From the NCBI GenBank assembly GCA_036494005.1, contig DASXOV010000074.1, positions 18,861 through 82,860 on the forward strand: a stretch of 64,000 nucleotides of DNA. Direction: 5' to 3'. This document shows positions 20,007-27,122 of this stretch, one piece after another (the first letter of the stretch is position 1; every line of letters begins with the position of its first letter). The notes beneath the pieces are model-generated. The model was not told where the DNA came from. It was given only the letters and a program-made list of their open reading frames with translations, and searched no databases. The DNA comes from GCA-003244245 sp036494005 (GTDB taxonomy: Bacteria; Actinomycetota; Actinomycetes; Mycobacteriales; Pseudonocardiaceae). Both the position numbers and the translations under genes were made by a program.

Positions 20007-20114
20007 GCCAGAATCGTACACCGTGGTACCGTAGTAAGCACATTTGAACTGGCGAAACACGCGACAGGATCAAGAGTCCCCACCGCTGCGAGATAAAAAA
20101 GGACCCCGACCGCC

Positions 20115-20393
20115 ATGACTGAGGACCAAGCCCGCGAGAGCCGACCCATCCGGAACCCCTTCGGGCGCGAGACCATCCCGCACATGGCGATCGGCGTGGC
20201 AGCAGCATCGTTCCCGGCGGTGAGCGCAGCGGTTTCGGCTGCCATTGGCCGCATTAGGGCGCGGGTGAACGCAAGCCTGGATCGGTGGCGACACCCGAAG
20301 GTCTGCCCGGCATGCAAGGAACTTCACTACATGCCGGGCGAGTACTGCGGGGAATGCTGGGACCTCATTACCAGCGGCGCTGGCTGGACCTGA
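20115..20393 (+). CDS. Membrane/zinc-ribbon small protein
   Basis: 92 aa behind AAAAAAGGACC. MAIGVAAASFPAVSAAVSAA is a weak membrane-like or amphipathic segment; the C-terminus CPACKELHYMPGEYCGECW is a zinc ribbon. Divergent from the HTH regulator. Function unknown. Confidence 0.6.
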   Translation: MTEDQARESRPIRNPFGRETIPHMAIGVAAASFPAVSAAVSAAIGRIRARVNASLDRWRHPKVCPACKELHYMPGEYCGECWDLITSGAGWT

Positions 20394-20436
20394 CAGTGGA
20401 TCGGATGTACGTCCCCACCCACGACGGAGACCAACC

Positions 20437-21156
20437 ATGAACCGCAATGACTCCCACCCCGACCCCGAGGAACTGGTGCACGAGCACTGGCCCCTGCACG
20501 GCCCCTACGACGCGGAGCACACCATCGCCGCCGCCGCCACGATCAGCGAGCTGGTGCGCTACCTGAATTACGCCACCAGCCAGGGCGCCGCCACCGCGCT
20601 GCCTCACCCGGCTGACGTGTCCAGCCTGGTGGGCAACCTCCAAGCCGCCGTTGGTGGTCTGGAACAGACCCTGCGGCAGGTGGCCTACCTGGTGGAGGGC
20701 CTGGGGGTGAACCCCAACCTGCGGAACGCCAACAACCGGGACGACCAGGAGTCGGCGCGCGCCGAGGCGGCCTACGCGGTGGTGTGCCTGCAGGACGCTG
20801 CCGGCGCGGTCAACAGCCTGTATCAGTTCCTCAACCACGCCCACATCCCCCTGGCGGCCCTCTACCTGCAGGAGACCGCACCAGTCGAGAACGGTGACAA
20901 AGTGACCAGCCCGCACCCCGAGTTCCCGCTGACCGAAGCCGTCAACGCCACCCAGGTCGCCGCAGCCACCGCGGACGTGCTCGCCGGCCAGATGGAGGGC
21001 TGCGCCCCGGCCCCATCCCAGGAGCCCGAGTGTGAACGGTGCCGCCGCGGCACACCCAAGCAAGGGGGCCGGTTCTGTGAGGCGTGCATCGACCGGTGCC
21101 ACGAGGCAACGGAGCTGGGTCACACCTGCCTGGTCTGCAGGGCGGTGACCCTGTGA
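20437..21156 (+). CDS. Hypothetical protein with C-terminal zinc ribbons
   Basis: 239 aa. The N-terminal two-thirds is helical (HTIAAAATISELVRYLNYAT; LVGNLQAAVGGLEQTLRQVA; AEAAYAVVCLQDAAGAVNSL). The last 50 residues have CERCRRGTPKQGGRFCEAC and CLVCRAVTL, a double zinc ribbon. Proteins with this helical part occur in actinobacterial integrative elements next to integrases. Role unknown. Confidence 0.65.
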   Translation: MNRNDSHPDPEELVHEHWPLHGPYDAEHTIAAAATISELVRYLNYATSQGAATALPHPADVSSLVGNLQAAVGGLEQTLRQVAYLVEGLGVNPNLRNANNRDDQESARAEAAYAVVCLQDAAGAVNSLYQFLNHAHIPLAALYLQETAPVENGDKVTSPHPEFPLTEAVNATQVAAATADVLAGQMEGCAPAPSQEPECERCRRGTPKQGGRFCEACIDRCHEATELGHTCLVCRAVTL

Positions 21157-21188
21157 GGCCGCGCGAGTGCGCGCGCGAGGGGCGCCGT

Positions 21189-21209
21189 GGGTGACGGGTG
21201 ACGGGTGCC
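21189..21209. repeat. Three tandem 7-bp repeats before the integrase
   Basis: GGGTGAC, GGGTGAC and GGGTGCC in direct succession, flanked by GGCGCC at 21181-21186 and 21222-21227. Possible arm-type or regulator binding sites. Confidence 0.4.
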
Positions 21210-21262
21210 GGACCAAATCTTGGCGCCGAGCGTGTAGGTCCACCCATAACCTGGCTTATGAT

Positions 21263-21270
21263 GGTAGTAT
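21263..21270 (+). promoter_or_regulatory. Integrase promoter -10 region
   Basis: TAGTAT at 21265-21270, 37 nt before the ATG. The same hexamer lies before the 4893 gene. No good -35 is visible. Confidence 0.4.
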
Positions 21271-21307
21271 GGTGACAGTGTTACAACCGACCGGAGGGTA
21301 GTCACGG

Positions 21308-22393
21308 ATGACCGAATTGCTGCCCGCACGGCCAGTCCCCTCGCCCGACGACGAACGCTGGCAGGAAGGTCTCCACCTCATCGGTCAATGGCTCGCCGAG
21401 TACAGCGGCAACTCCCGGACGACCTATGCGGACGCCATCGGCTGGCCGTATCGCGTCACTACCGGGGAATGGCGCGGGTACCGAGCCGTACGTCAGGGAT
21501 TCGGATGGTTGGCGTGGTGCCACCGCAATGGGGTGCACCTGTTCGACGCCAAGCGCCTCCACGTACTCGCCTGGATCGACGCCGCCGAAGCGAGTCGCGA
21601 CGCGGAGACAGACGAACCGCTGTCGAAGCGCAGCCGGGCTCAGATGGTCGCGACCGCATCCAGCTTCTACGTCTGGGCCATGCACGACGGCCATACCGAA
21701 TCCAACCCGGTCGCACTGATCGACCGCCGCAAGAAGGGTCTCCAAGCCTCGAACGACCCGTCTACCACCAGGTCTCTCTCCAAAGCCGAAGTGCGGGCAC
21801 TCATCCACGCGGCAGACAACGACCCGGTTGAGGGTGTCCACGCGCGGTCCTCGGCATTGATCGCCCTGCTGTTCCTGGTTGGACCGCGAGTTAGCGAGGT
21901 ATGCGGCGCGATGGTGGGCGACATGTACGTCCAGGACGGCCGCCGCGTGCTCCGGTCTGAGCTCAAGGGCCACAAGGAACACATCTTCGCCCTGCCTCCG
22001 CAGGTGTGTTCCCGCATCGACGCCTACCTGGCGTCCCGGTCAGACCTGAATCGCCTGCCAGTCCGCCGAGGTCATGCGAGTGCGGCCATTACCCCGCTGT
22101 TCGCCACCGCCACCGGCAAGCCGATGCTCCGGCGCGAGGTGCTCGCCCTGGTCAAGCGCATCGCCGCGCTCGCCGGCGTCGATGATCCGGATAGCGTGCA
22201 CCCGCACGTCGGGCGACACTCGTTCATCACCGAGGCTCGCCGCCAGGGCTACGCGGCGGAGTCGATCCAGCACGCGGTCGGGCATCAGTACGGCACCACG
22301 ACGGCCCGCTACGGGGTGCACATCATCAACCTAGAGCGCAGTCCCGCCTATGGTGTCGCCGCGGCGTTCGACCCGGACACCACCGACGGCTAA
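21308..22393 (+). CDS. int: Tyrosine recombinase (phage integrase)
   Basis: 361 aa behind GGAGGGTAG. The N-terminal half has a SAM-like core-binding domain (YADAIGWPYRV ... LAWIDAAEASRD). The catalytic domain shows VGPRVSEVCGA (first Arg), HPHVGRHSFIT (H-x-x-R) and HAVGHQYGTTTARYG (His and the nucleophilic Tyr). Length and order are normal for phage integrases. It would integrate the genome at a host attachment site; attP is probably close by but is not identifiable from the sequence alone. Confidence 0.92.
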   Translation: MTELLPARPVPSPDDERWQEGLHLIGQWLAEYSGNSRTTYADAIGWPYRVTTGEWRGYRAVRQGFGWLAWCHRNGVHLFDAKRLHVLAWIDAAEASRDAETDEPLSKRSRAQMVATASSFYVWAMHDGHTESNPVALIDRRKKGLQASNDPSTTRSLSKAEVRALIHAADNDPVEGVHARSSALIALLFLVGPRVSEVCGAMVGDMYVQDGRRVLRSELKGHKEHIFALPPQVCSRIDAYLASRSDLNRLPVRRGHASAAITPLFATATGKPMLRREVLALVKRIAALAGVDDPDSVHPHVGRHSFITEARRQGYAAESIQHAVGHQYGTTTARYGVHIINLERSPAYGVAAAFDPDTTDG

Positions 22394-22455
22394 TGCCGCG
22401 CCGTTGTCGGTCTGATCGTCTACCCTGACGCCCGGGTTCCTGAAGTGGTTGGGTT

Positions 22456-22512
22456 GCAAAGAGACCGCCGGGCCGCGCCTCCCCCCCTCGCGTGGCCCGG
22501 CGGTTTCTTTGC
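22456..22512. terminator. Long hairpin after the integrase
   Basis: 19-bp stem (22456-22474 with 22494-22512, one G-T pair) around a C-rich loop; AAAG and CTTT at the base give short A/T tracts on both sides. Likely a bidirectional terminator; it could also be part of an attachment region. Confidence 0.75.
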
Positions 22513-22616
22513 CGTCAGGGGGGGCTGTTCCGGCCATCCCCGTCACCCCCGCTGCAACTGTCCACGGCGTCACCGACGAGCACGCCCTGATCCTGGTGCA
22601 CACCGACGACATCTGA
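22509..22616 (+). pseudogene. Possible remnant of a small gene
   Basis: A short frame ending HGVTDEHALILVHTDDI then TGA has protein-like content but no ATG or GTG; only a TTG inside the hairpin is available. A 25-nt stretch (22527-22551) recurs imperfectly at 23089-23113 (GGCCATCCC then GTCACCCC), suggesting local duplication. Confidence 0.25.
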
Positions 22617-22627
22617 GAGGAACTGAG

Positions 22628-22873
22628 ATGGTGCTGAGCCAAGGTGAAGCGGTGACCTGGACCGTAGGCGACCGAGCCGTCTGGCCGCGTGAGGTGCCGG
22701 GCAGCGGCAGGCAGCGGCGGCACACGATCCGCATCGCGGGCACCGTGACCGGGGTGGACCTGATACCCGGAGCACCCGGGGTGCAACTCACCTTCGACGA
22801 GCCGGACCCGTACAACGGCGCCACACAGTGCTATGCCACGCACCGCGAGCTGGAACCCGAGGACCAGCGGTGA
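22628..22873 (+). CDS. Small beta-rich hypothetical protein
   Basis: 81 aa behind GAGAGGAACTGAG. SQGEAVTWTVGDRAVWPREV, HTIRIAGTVTGVDLIPGA and VQLTFDEPDP read as a small beta barrel with YATHRELEPED at the end. Similar KOW/SH3-like small proteins occur in actinophages. Coupled to the next gene. Confidence 0.55.
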   Translation: MVLSQGEAVTWTVGDRAVWPREVPGSGRQRRHTIRIAGTVTGVDLIPGAPGVQLTFDEPDPYNGATQCYATHRELEPEDQR

Positions 22874-23034
22874 CCGCCTGGCGCTGCCCCGTCCATCCCT
22901 GCGGTGAGGCCAGCGAGTCCACCACCCCACCCTCATGCCCCACCCACGGGGACGGCATGGTCAGGGCTGAGCCGGTGGCGCGCCGCCTGTCCCGGCTGGG
23001 GTCCTCGGGGTACGTCAAGGTGGGCGCGCGGTGA
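22870..23034 (+). CDS. 54-aa zinc-binding protein
   Basis: GTG start overlapping the previous stop. CPVHPCG and CPTHGDG supply Cys/His pairs for one zinc; C-terminal basic segment ARRLSRLGSSGYVKVGAR. Confidence 0.5.
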   Translation: MTAWRCPVHPCGEASESTTPPSCPTHGDGMVRAEPVARRLSRLGSSGYVKVGAR

Positions 23035-23084
23035 CCGTCGGCCGGCACCTCGGACCAGTCCTCCACGACGATCACTGCTGTTAG
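23031..23084 (+). CDS. 17-aa coupled frame
   Basis: VTVGRHLGPVLHDDHCC; GTGA overlap with the previous gene is the only support. Confidence 0.2.
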   Translation: MTVGRHLGPVLHDDHCC

Positions 23085-23156
23085 GTGGTCGTTTCCGGCC
23101 ATCCCGTCACCCCGGCCGGCCCGGTTCGACGTCTCAGAATCGCTCTCAGCGGGCCG

Positions 23157-23411
23157 TCAGTCGCCCTGTGCCGGTCGTGGCCATCTGGAGTACACGACCG
23201 GCAGCAGGATCCCCAGGAGCAGCAGGATCGTCAGGGTCATGCTGCACAGGGCGGTGAGACCTACGGTGATGATCACCAGGCAGCGTCTGTCGGTGAGCCG
23301 GTCGGCCAACGGTCCGGGGATGTACACGCCGCCGCGCAGGGCTGGGTGGCGCCCGGTGGGGCGTGGCGGTCCACTGCGTCGGTGATCCACTGGTCCAGTA
23401 TCGACCTTCAT
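23157..23411 (-). CDS. Small membrane protein
   Basis: 84 aa. A basic N-terminal half is followed by CLVIITVGLTALCSMTLTIL and LLLGILLPVVYS, one long or two short membrane segments. ATGA overlap with the 31-aa gene before it. Function unknown. Confidence 0.5.
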   Translation of the reverse strand: MKVDTGPVDHRRSGPPRPTGRHPALRGGVYIPGPLADRLTDRRCLVIITVGLTALCSMTLTILLLLGILLPVVYSRWPRPAQGD

Positions 23412-23503
23412 GCCACCAAGGGCTGCACACGCCGCGCTGCCAGGGCCAGGTCGTGTTCGTCGTCGGACTCGTTGAACTCGTCGGTCCAGTGGTGTTCGCC
23501 CAC
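23408..23503 (-). CDS. 31-aa acidic peptide
   Basis: GTG 23503 behind GGGGAGGTCACT. VGEHHWTDEFNESDDEHDLA and 11 more residues; ATGA overlap into the membrane protein gene. Confidence 0.45.
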   Translation of the reverse strand: MGEHHWTDEFNESDDEHDLALAARRVQPLVA

Positions 23504-23566
23504 AGTGACCTCCCCGGGTCGTGGCGATCTAGGTGTGTTGCACGAGTGGGTATGCGGTTGACCTGT

Positions 23567-23572
23567 GATAAT
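23567..23572 (+). promoter_or_regulatory. -10 box of a probably leaderless gene
   Basis: GATAAT (part of TGATAAT) ends 7 nt before the ATG at 23579, which puts the transcript start at or next to the start codon; no ribosome site is present. Confidence 0.5.
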
Positions 23573-23578
23573 GGGCGG

Positions 23579-23953
23579 ATGAGCACTGATCCGCGCCTTC
23601 TCCTGGCCAGGCTTCGGACCGAACTCACGGACCTGGCGTCAGCGCTGGGCCCGTACGCGCCGCCGCTCAAGCCGGATCGCTTCGAGCGGAGTAACAGGCA
23701 GAAGCTGGGCGCCGAGTGGCACGTGCCGAAAGAGGACAGGGGCGGTGCGCCACTCCTGGTGCGCACCCTCGATGAGGAACCAGGCATCGTGTTCTATGAG
23801 GGCGCCTCGTTCCAGCACAAAGGCGACATGGAGGCCGTCGGGACCACGGAGGGTCGCGCGTTCGCGATGGCGCTCCTGGCGGCCTGTGACTGGGCTGACG
23901 GCAAGGAAGCGCTCGATACCCGTCGTGTCGACAAGCAGGCGTCCGGCGAGTGA
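23579..23953 (+). CDS. Hypothetical protein, leaderless start
   Basis: 124 aa. Basic middle (KPDRFERSNRQKLGAEWHVP), then LLVRTLDEEPGIVFYEGASF strands and a FAMALLAACDWADGKEAL helix. No family recognised. Stands alone between two leftward groups and looks like an independently expressed accessory gene. Confidence 0.6.
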   Translation: MSTDPRLLLARLRTELTDLASALGPYAPPLKPDRFERSNRQKLGAEWHVPKEDRGGAPLLVRTLDEEPGIVFYEGASFQHKGDMEAVGTTEGRAFAMALLAACDWADGKEALDTRRVDKQASGE

Positions 23954-24005
23954 CTCAGCGGTAGGTGGCGTGTCCTAGGCCGCCGTGACTTGAACTCCAG
24001 GCCGA

Positions 24006-24125
24006 TCACAGCAGCGCGTCTCGCGCCTGGACCGTCCTGATCCTGCGCCCGGCGAGGTAGGGGATCCAGTGCCAGCCTGTTCCGGTGACGTGACGGTCCT
24101 GGAAGGCTGGGCAGGCTCGGATCAC
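24006..24125 (-). CDS. 39-aa hypothetical peptide
   Basis: GTG 24125; product begins MIRACPAFQDRHVTGTGWHW and ends with a basic helix. The first 17 nt of the gene (CGTGATCCGAGCCTGCC on this strand) recur at 24927-24943. Follows the 117-aa gene closely. Confidence 0.4.
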   Translation of the reverse strand: MIRACPAFQDRHVTGTGWHWIPYLAGRRIRTVQARDALL

Positions 24126-24127
24126 GG

Positions 24128-24481
24128 TCAGCGGCCCTCGACGAGGTCCTGGAACACTGCCTGCCCGTCGGAGCTCGCGGCCCACTGCTGGGATTCCTCG
24201 CGGGTGCCGTCGAACTCCCCCGTCTTCGCGGCCGCGCTGACAACACGTGCCCGTTCACGCTGGTCACGGGTCGCGGACCTGGCCCAGTCCTCTACCGCGA
24301 ACACGAGACGATGGATGTTCGCCCCGTCATCCACGGACTCCGGGCAGAAGTAGTCATCGAAGTGGAACCGTCGGGCCTGGGTGGCCACATCAGCTGCGCC
24401 GAGGTCGTCGAGCACGCGGGCGAGGTAGGTGGCCGTGGGCTCGCCATCCCGGCGGGTCTCCCACCAGTACGCGGCGCTCAA
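24128..24481 (-). CDS. Hypothetical protein, partner of the Acb2-like gene
   Basis: 117 aa. Mostly helical (ATYLARVLDDLGAADVATQA, HRLVFAVEDWARSATRDQRE, VVSAAAKTGEFDGTREESQQ). WWETRRDGEPT near the start. Its start overlaps the stop of the Acb2-like gene, so the two are made together. No family recognised. Confidence 0.6.
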   Translation of the reverse strand: MSAAYWWETRRDGEPTATYLARVLDDLGAADVATQARRFHFDDYFCPESVDDGANIHRLVFAVEDWARSATRDQRERARVVSAAAKTGEFDGTREESQQWAASSDGQAVFQDLVEGR

Positions 24482-24708
24482 CGGGTGCCACCAGCATCAG
24501 GCTGGCGTGCCAGCGCCGCGTTGGCCCAGAACATGACCTGTTCGAGGTTGGTGATGGCGGTCGATTTCTCCCGCCCGTCCGGCAGGAGCCCGTCGAGCAG
24601 CCCGGCCAGGTCACGGCATTCCTGCCGCACCGTCTCGTGGGCGTGACGCCGCCCTTCGGTCAGCGGCGCGTGGTAGCTGAACCGGTTGTCCAGATCGGGG
24701 ATGCCCAT
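24478..24708 (-). CDS. Acb2-like cyclic-nucleotide sponge (anti-CBASS)
   Basis: 76 aa. DNRFSYHAPLTEGRRHAHET, then ECRDLAGLLDGLLPDGREKSTAITNLEQVMFWANAALAR. The pattern RF-x-YH-x-P, LA ... LP-x-x-REKS-x-A-x-T-x-LE-x-x-x-WANAA-x-AR is that of the Acb2/DUF7681 family, compact helical proteins that bind cyclic di- and trinucleotides and block CBASS defence signalling. Size matches the family (about 75-95 aa). It is the promoter-proximal gene of a short leftward accessory group near the integrase. Identification is from recalled family consensus. Confidence 0.7.
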   Translation of the reverse strand: MGIPDLDNRFSYHAPLTEGRRHAHETVRQECRDLAGLLDGLLPDGREKSTAITNLEQVMFWANAALARQPDAGGTR

Positions 24709-24937
24709 CGCTCAATCCTCTCCGTGAACCCGGACAGCGAAGCCAGGGATACCAAGGCCGAAGTCGGGGTCTGATGACGCGGGCCGCAGCGGTGCCCGCA
24801 GTTCGGGTCTCGTCGACGCTGACCCGGGGCTGCCCTGGGTCGAGCCCTGCGGGGGTGCGCTGCGAGGACTGCGATGAGCCGTTCCGGTGGATCGGCATCC
24901 CGCGGCGAAGGGGTTGCCGACGCCCGGCAGGCTCGGA
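24709..24937. other. Unassigned gap with possible coding remnants
   Basis: A plus-strand frame (24774-24965) contains VRCEDCDEPFRWIGIPRRRG, which resembles a zinc-ribbon piece; a minus-strand frame (from 24941) overlaps the DUF3892-like stop. Neither has a ribosome site and codon use is mixed, so both are left uncalled. The 17-nt sequence at 24927-24943 repeats 24111-24127. Confidence 0.35.
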
Positions 24938-25036
24938 TCACGACGCGGTCAGGGTGTCGAGGTAGCGGACACGCTCGATGTGCTCGTGCGTCGAGCCGCC
25001 CGGGGCCATGTGTATCGAATAAACGTGCGCAGCCAT
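24938..25036 (-). CDS. DUF3892-like short peptide
   Basis: 32 aa behind GGAGAG. HVYSIHMAPGGSTHEHIERV is the N-terminal signature of DUF3892 proteins (I-x-x-x-GG-x-x-HEHI), which normally run to about 80 aa. Here the frame stops soon after RYLDTLTAS, so it is either a truncated copy or a minimal form. Confidence 0.55.
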   Translation of the reverse strand: MAAHVYSIHMAPGGSTHEHIERVRYLDTLTAS

Positions 25037-25086
25037 GATGCTGTACTCTCCGATCTGGGTTGCTGTGTCTTCTTCAACCTGGTTTT

Positions 25087-25119
25087 GGAAGCCCTCGCCA
25101 CGGCACGGTGAGGGCTTCC
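25087..25119. terminator. 13-bp hairpin
   Basis: GGAAGCCCTCGCC (25087-25099) pairs with GGTGAGGGCTTCC (25107-25119; one G-T pair). No T-tract on either side; may be an attenuator before the DUF3892-like gene. Confidence 0.5.
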
Positions 25120-25195
25120 GTGTCTCGGCGGCGCGATGCGGTGTTCGCCGCCTCCTCCGGCCCGCGATGGTGGTGCAGGCCCTGTCCTCCTCTTT

Positions 25196-25291
25196 TCATC
25201 GGGCCAGGGTGGCGATCTGACGCTGGCTGACACCGAGGCCCGGTCCCGCGACGGCGTTGAGCCCAGCGGTCGGTGCTCCGATGGCGCGCAT
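25196..25291 (-). pseudogene. Fragment of an HTH gene
   Basis: 31 codons ending AVAGPGLGVSQRQIATLAR. The last part matches the recognition-helix region of the small HTH proteins at 5392 and 19737. The upstream half of such a domain is absent in frame, so this looks like a decayed third copy. The surrounding 25037-25372 stretch has no other gene. Confidence 0.3.
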
Positions 25292-25372
25292 GCGCAACCA
25301 AAACCTGCCGCCGCAGATCGACAGCTCAGAGTTGCAATTCGCCTGTGGGTAGAAGCGCCGGACAAAGGGCAG

Positions 25373-25582
25373 CTAGCTCCTGGTGTCCTCGGCGTGGATC
25401 TCCCCCAGGATCCGGACCAGCTCGGGACGGCGGCGCACCATCTCGTCCCAGTACTCCAGCACGTTCTCCACGGTGACCGAATCGACAGGGCCGTTGGAGC
25501 CGTATGACTCGCCGGTCACGACGAGCCACGTGTGCATCCTGGCTCTCGTCTCGTTCCAGGTGGGATCCACGGGCATGAACAT
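25373..25582 (-). CDS. Hypothetical protein
   Basis: 69 aa. WNETRARMHTWLVVTGESYG, then VDSVTVENVLEYWDEMVRRR and VRILGEIHAEDTRS. Compact alpha/beta look, no family recognised. An imperfect palindrome, TGCAC/GTGCA (25589-25604), lies just before its start. Confidence 0.55.
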   Translation of the reverse strand: MFMPVDPTWNETRARMHTWLVVTGESYGSNGPVDSVTVENVLEYWDEMVRRRPELVRILGEIHAEDTRS

Positions 25583-25743
25583 TCATTCTGCACACGTAGG
25601 TGCACGGGCGGTAGTGGTGTCACCCCCGGTGTTGTGCCCGCGCCAACAACCCACCTAACCTGTGGCCAACCGCCCCCTGCGCAGACAACGTCAGGGGTCG
25701 CTGGTACTCCCCTCGCCGAGCGGTTGACGGCTCCGGTTAAGAC

Positions 25744-25789
25744 CAAAAGCCGTAGAGGCGGGTGAGCGGCGGCCGACGCTCCCCGCCTC
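25744..25789 (-). terminator. Terminator of the mannosyltransferase gene
   Basis: On the minus strand GAGGCGGG (25789-25782) pairs with CCCGCCTC (25762-25755), extended inside by GAGCG/CGCTC, and TTTT follows at 25747-25744. Confidence 0.7.
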
Positions 25790-25803
25790 GCTCACGTCGT
25801 AGG

Positions 25804-26979
25804 TCAGATTGAGTAGGGCCACACGGTGAGCCCGTACCCGCTGAACCACACCCCGAACGCCACCAGAACAACCACGGGCAGCACCCCGGCCCTGCCCGGT
25901 TTCGACGCCAGCACCACGGCCACGGGGATGAGCAGCGCAGCGGCGGGCAGCAGATCGCGGGCCTTGTCCCACACCATGCCACCCGAGCCCAGTACGAGCG
26001 CCAGCAGCAGCGCGGCGTGCAGCCACACCGGCCACGGCAGACGCCGCCACGCCCAGGCGAGCAACCCCACGGCGGCCACGACGACCGCCGCGGTGACCAG
26101 GGGGAACACCTCCCGGCCGGTGAGGGAACCGAGCAGGAACCGGGCGGTGGACACTCCCCCGTCCCAGCCGGTGTCCCAACCCTGGCGCTGGATCTGGGAC
26201 CAGCCCCACACCGACCCCACCTGCCGCGCCACCCACAGCAGGTACCCGTACGCCCCGGTGGGTGCCGCGAACAGCGCCACAACCGGCCACCAGCGCGGTC
26301 CCTGACCGTCGCGGATGGCCACCAGGGCGCCGATCATCACCACCACCGCCGCGGGCAGCCCCACCGGCGCCGAGGCCCCGGCGAGCACCGCACCCAGCGC
26401 AGCCAGCACCCACCGCCGCTGCAGCACCCCCACCAGTGCCCACACGGTCCCGGCGATCACCAGCCCAGCGGGGTAGGTCATCGCCAGGACGATGCTCATG
26501 GGCGCGGCAGCCACCAGCACCACAGCCAGCAACTCGGCCCGCCGGGAGCCGGTGACACGCCGGGCGAGCGCGGCGACACCGCACGCGGCCACCATCCCCG
26601 CGGCCAGGGACACGGCGACACCGGCCACCACCCAGTGCCACCCGACCAGCGGCGCCACGGCCCGCACCAGCAGCGGGTAGGCGGGGAAGAACGCCATCGG
26701 CGCCCACCAGGACGCCGGCCCGTGAGCGTCGGCCAGGCCGGCGGGTGCCGCGTAGCCGTGCCGGGCGATCTGCAGATACCAGTCCCCGTCCCATGCGTGC
26801 AGGTTCAGCGTGTGCCCCTGCACGGCGGCCATGGCTGCGGCGACCGCCACGACAAGCGCCTGGGTGAGCACATACAGGCCAGCAGGGGCTGCGACACGGG
26901 CTGCCAGCACGCGGGCACGGCTGCCCACCACGACGACGGGTGGCACTGTGACAGGTCCAGCGGGGGCGATCGTCGCCAT
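25804..26979 (-). CDS. PIG-V/GT39-like membrane mannosyltransferase
   Basis: 391 aa with about ten membrane segments. The first external loop has WDGDWYLQIARHGY, followed by MAFFPAYPLLVRAVAPLVG, the paired signature of PIG-V-like and related GT-C glycosyltransferases that use polyprenyl-phosphate mannose (the acidic pair in WDGDWY is the expected catalytic site). Actinobacteria use such enzymes to mannosylate surface proteins and lipids. It has its own terminator, stands opposite the terminase operon and lies in the lysogeny region, which is typical for a lysogenic-conversion gene that could alter receptor glycans. Substrate unknown. Confidence 0.7.
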   Translation of the reverse strand: MATIAPAGPVTVPPVVVVGSRARVLAARVAAPAGLYVLTQALVVAVAAAMAAVQGHTLNLHAWDGDWYLQIARHGYAAPAGLADAHGPASWWAPMAFFPAYPLLVRAVAPLVGWHWVVAGVAVSLAAGMVAACGVAALARRVTGSRRAELLAVVLVAAAPMSIVLAMTYPAGLVIAGTVWALVGVLQRRWVLAALGAVLAGASAPVGLPAAVVVMIGALVAIRDGQGPRWWPVVALFAAPTGAYGYLLWVARQVGSVWGWSQIQRQGWDTGWDGGVSTARFLLGSLTGREVFPLVTAAVVVAAVGLLAWAWRRLPWPVWLHAALLLALVLGSGGMVWDKARDLLPAAALLIPVAVVLASKPGRAGVLPVVVLVAFGVWFSGYGLTVWPYSI

Positions 26980-27040
26980 GGCGTGCCCTTCGGAAGGTCA
27001 ACAGCAGGGGATGACCAGCAGGACACGGCTCTGATCACCA

Positions 27041-27054
27041 GGGATATCGCCAGC
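27041..27054. promoter_or_regulatory. Possible operator half-site
   Basis: GGGATATCGCCAGC shares GATATCGCCA with the two operators of the RHH regulator at 63418-63479. It lies in the divergent region between the mannosyltransferase and the terminase operon. Confidence 0.3.
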
Positions 27055-27072
27055 GGCGGTGATCTTGTTTCG

Positions 27073-27100
27073 CATCTCTCCCCATCTCTGAGACATCTCT
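27073..27100. repeat. Three CATCTCT iterons before the terminase
   Basis: CATCTCT at 27073-27079, 27083-27089 and 27094-27100, spaced 10 and 11 bp, about one helical turn, ending 22 nt before the terminase small-subunit GTG. Confidence 0.55.
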
Positions 27101-27122
27101 GGATGCAGAGAGGGAGGCATGC

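Noticed and set aside
22394..22455. tRNA 3' end as attachment core after the integrase
   Set aside because: GGGTTC occurs near 22434 but no T-stem or acceptor stem accompanies it.
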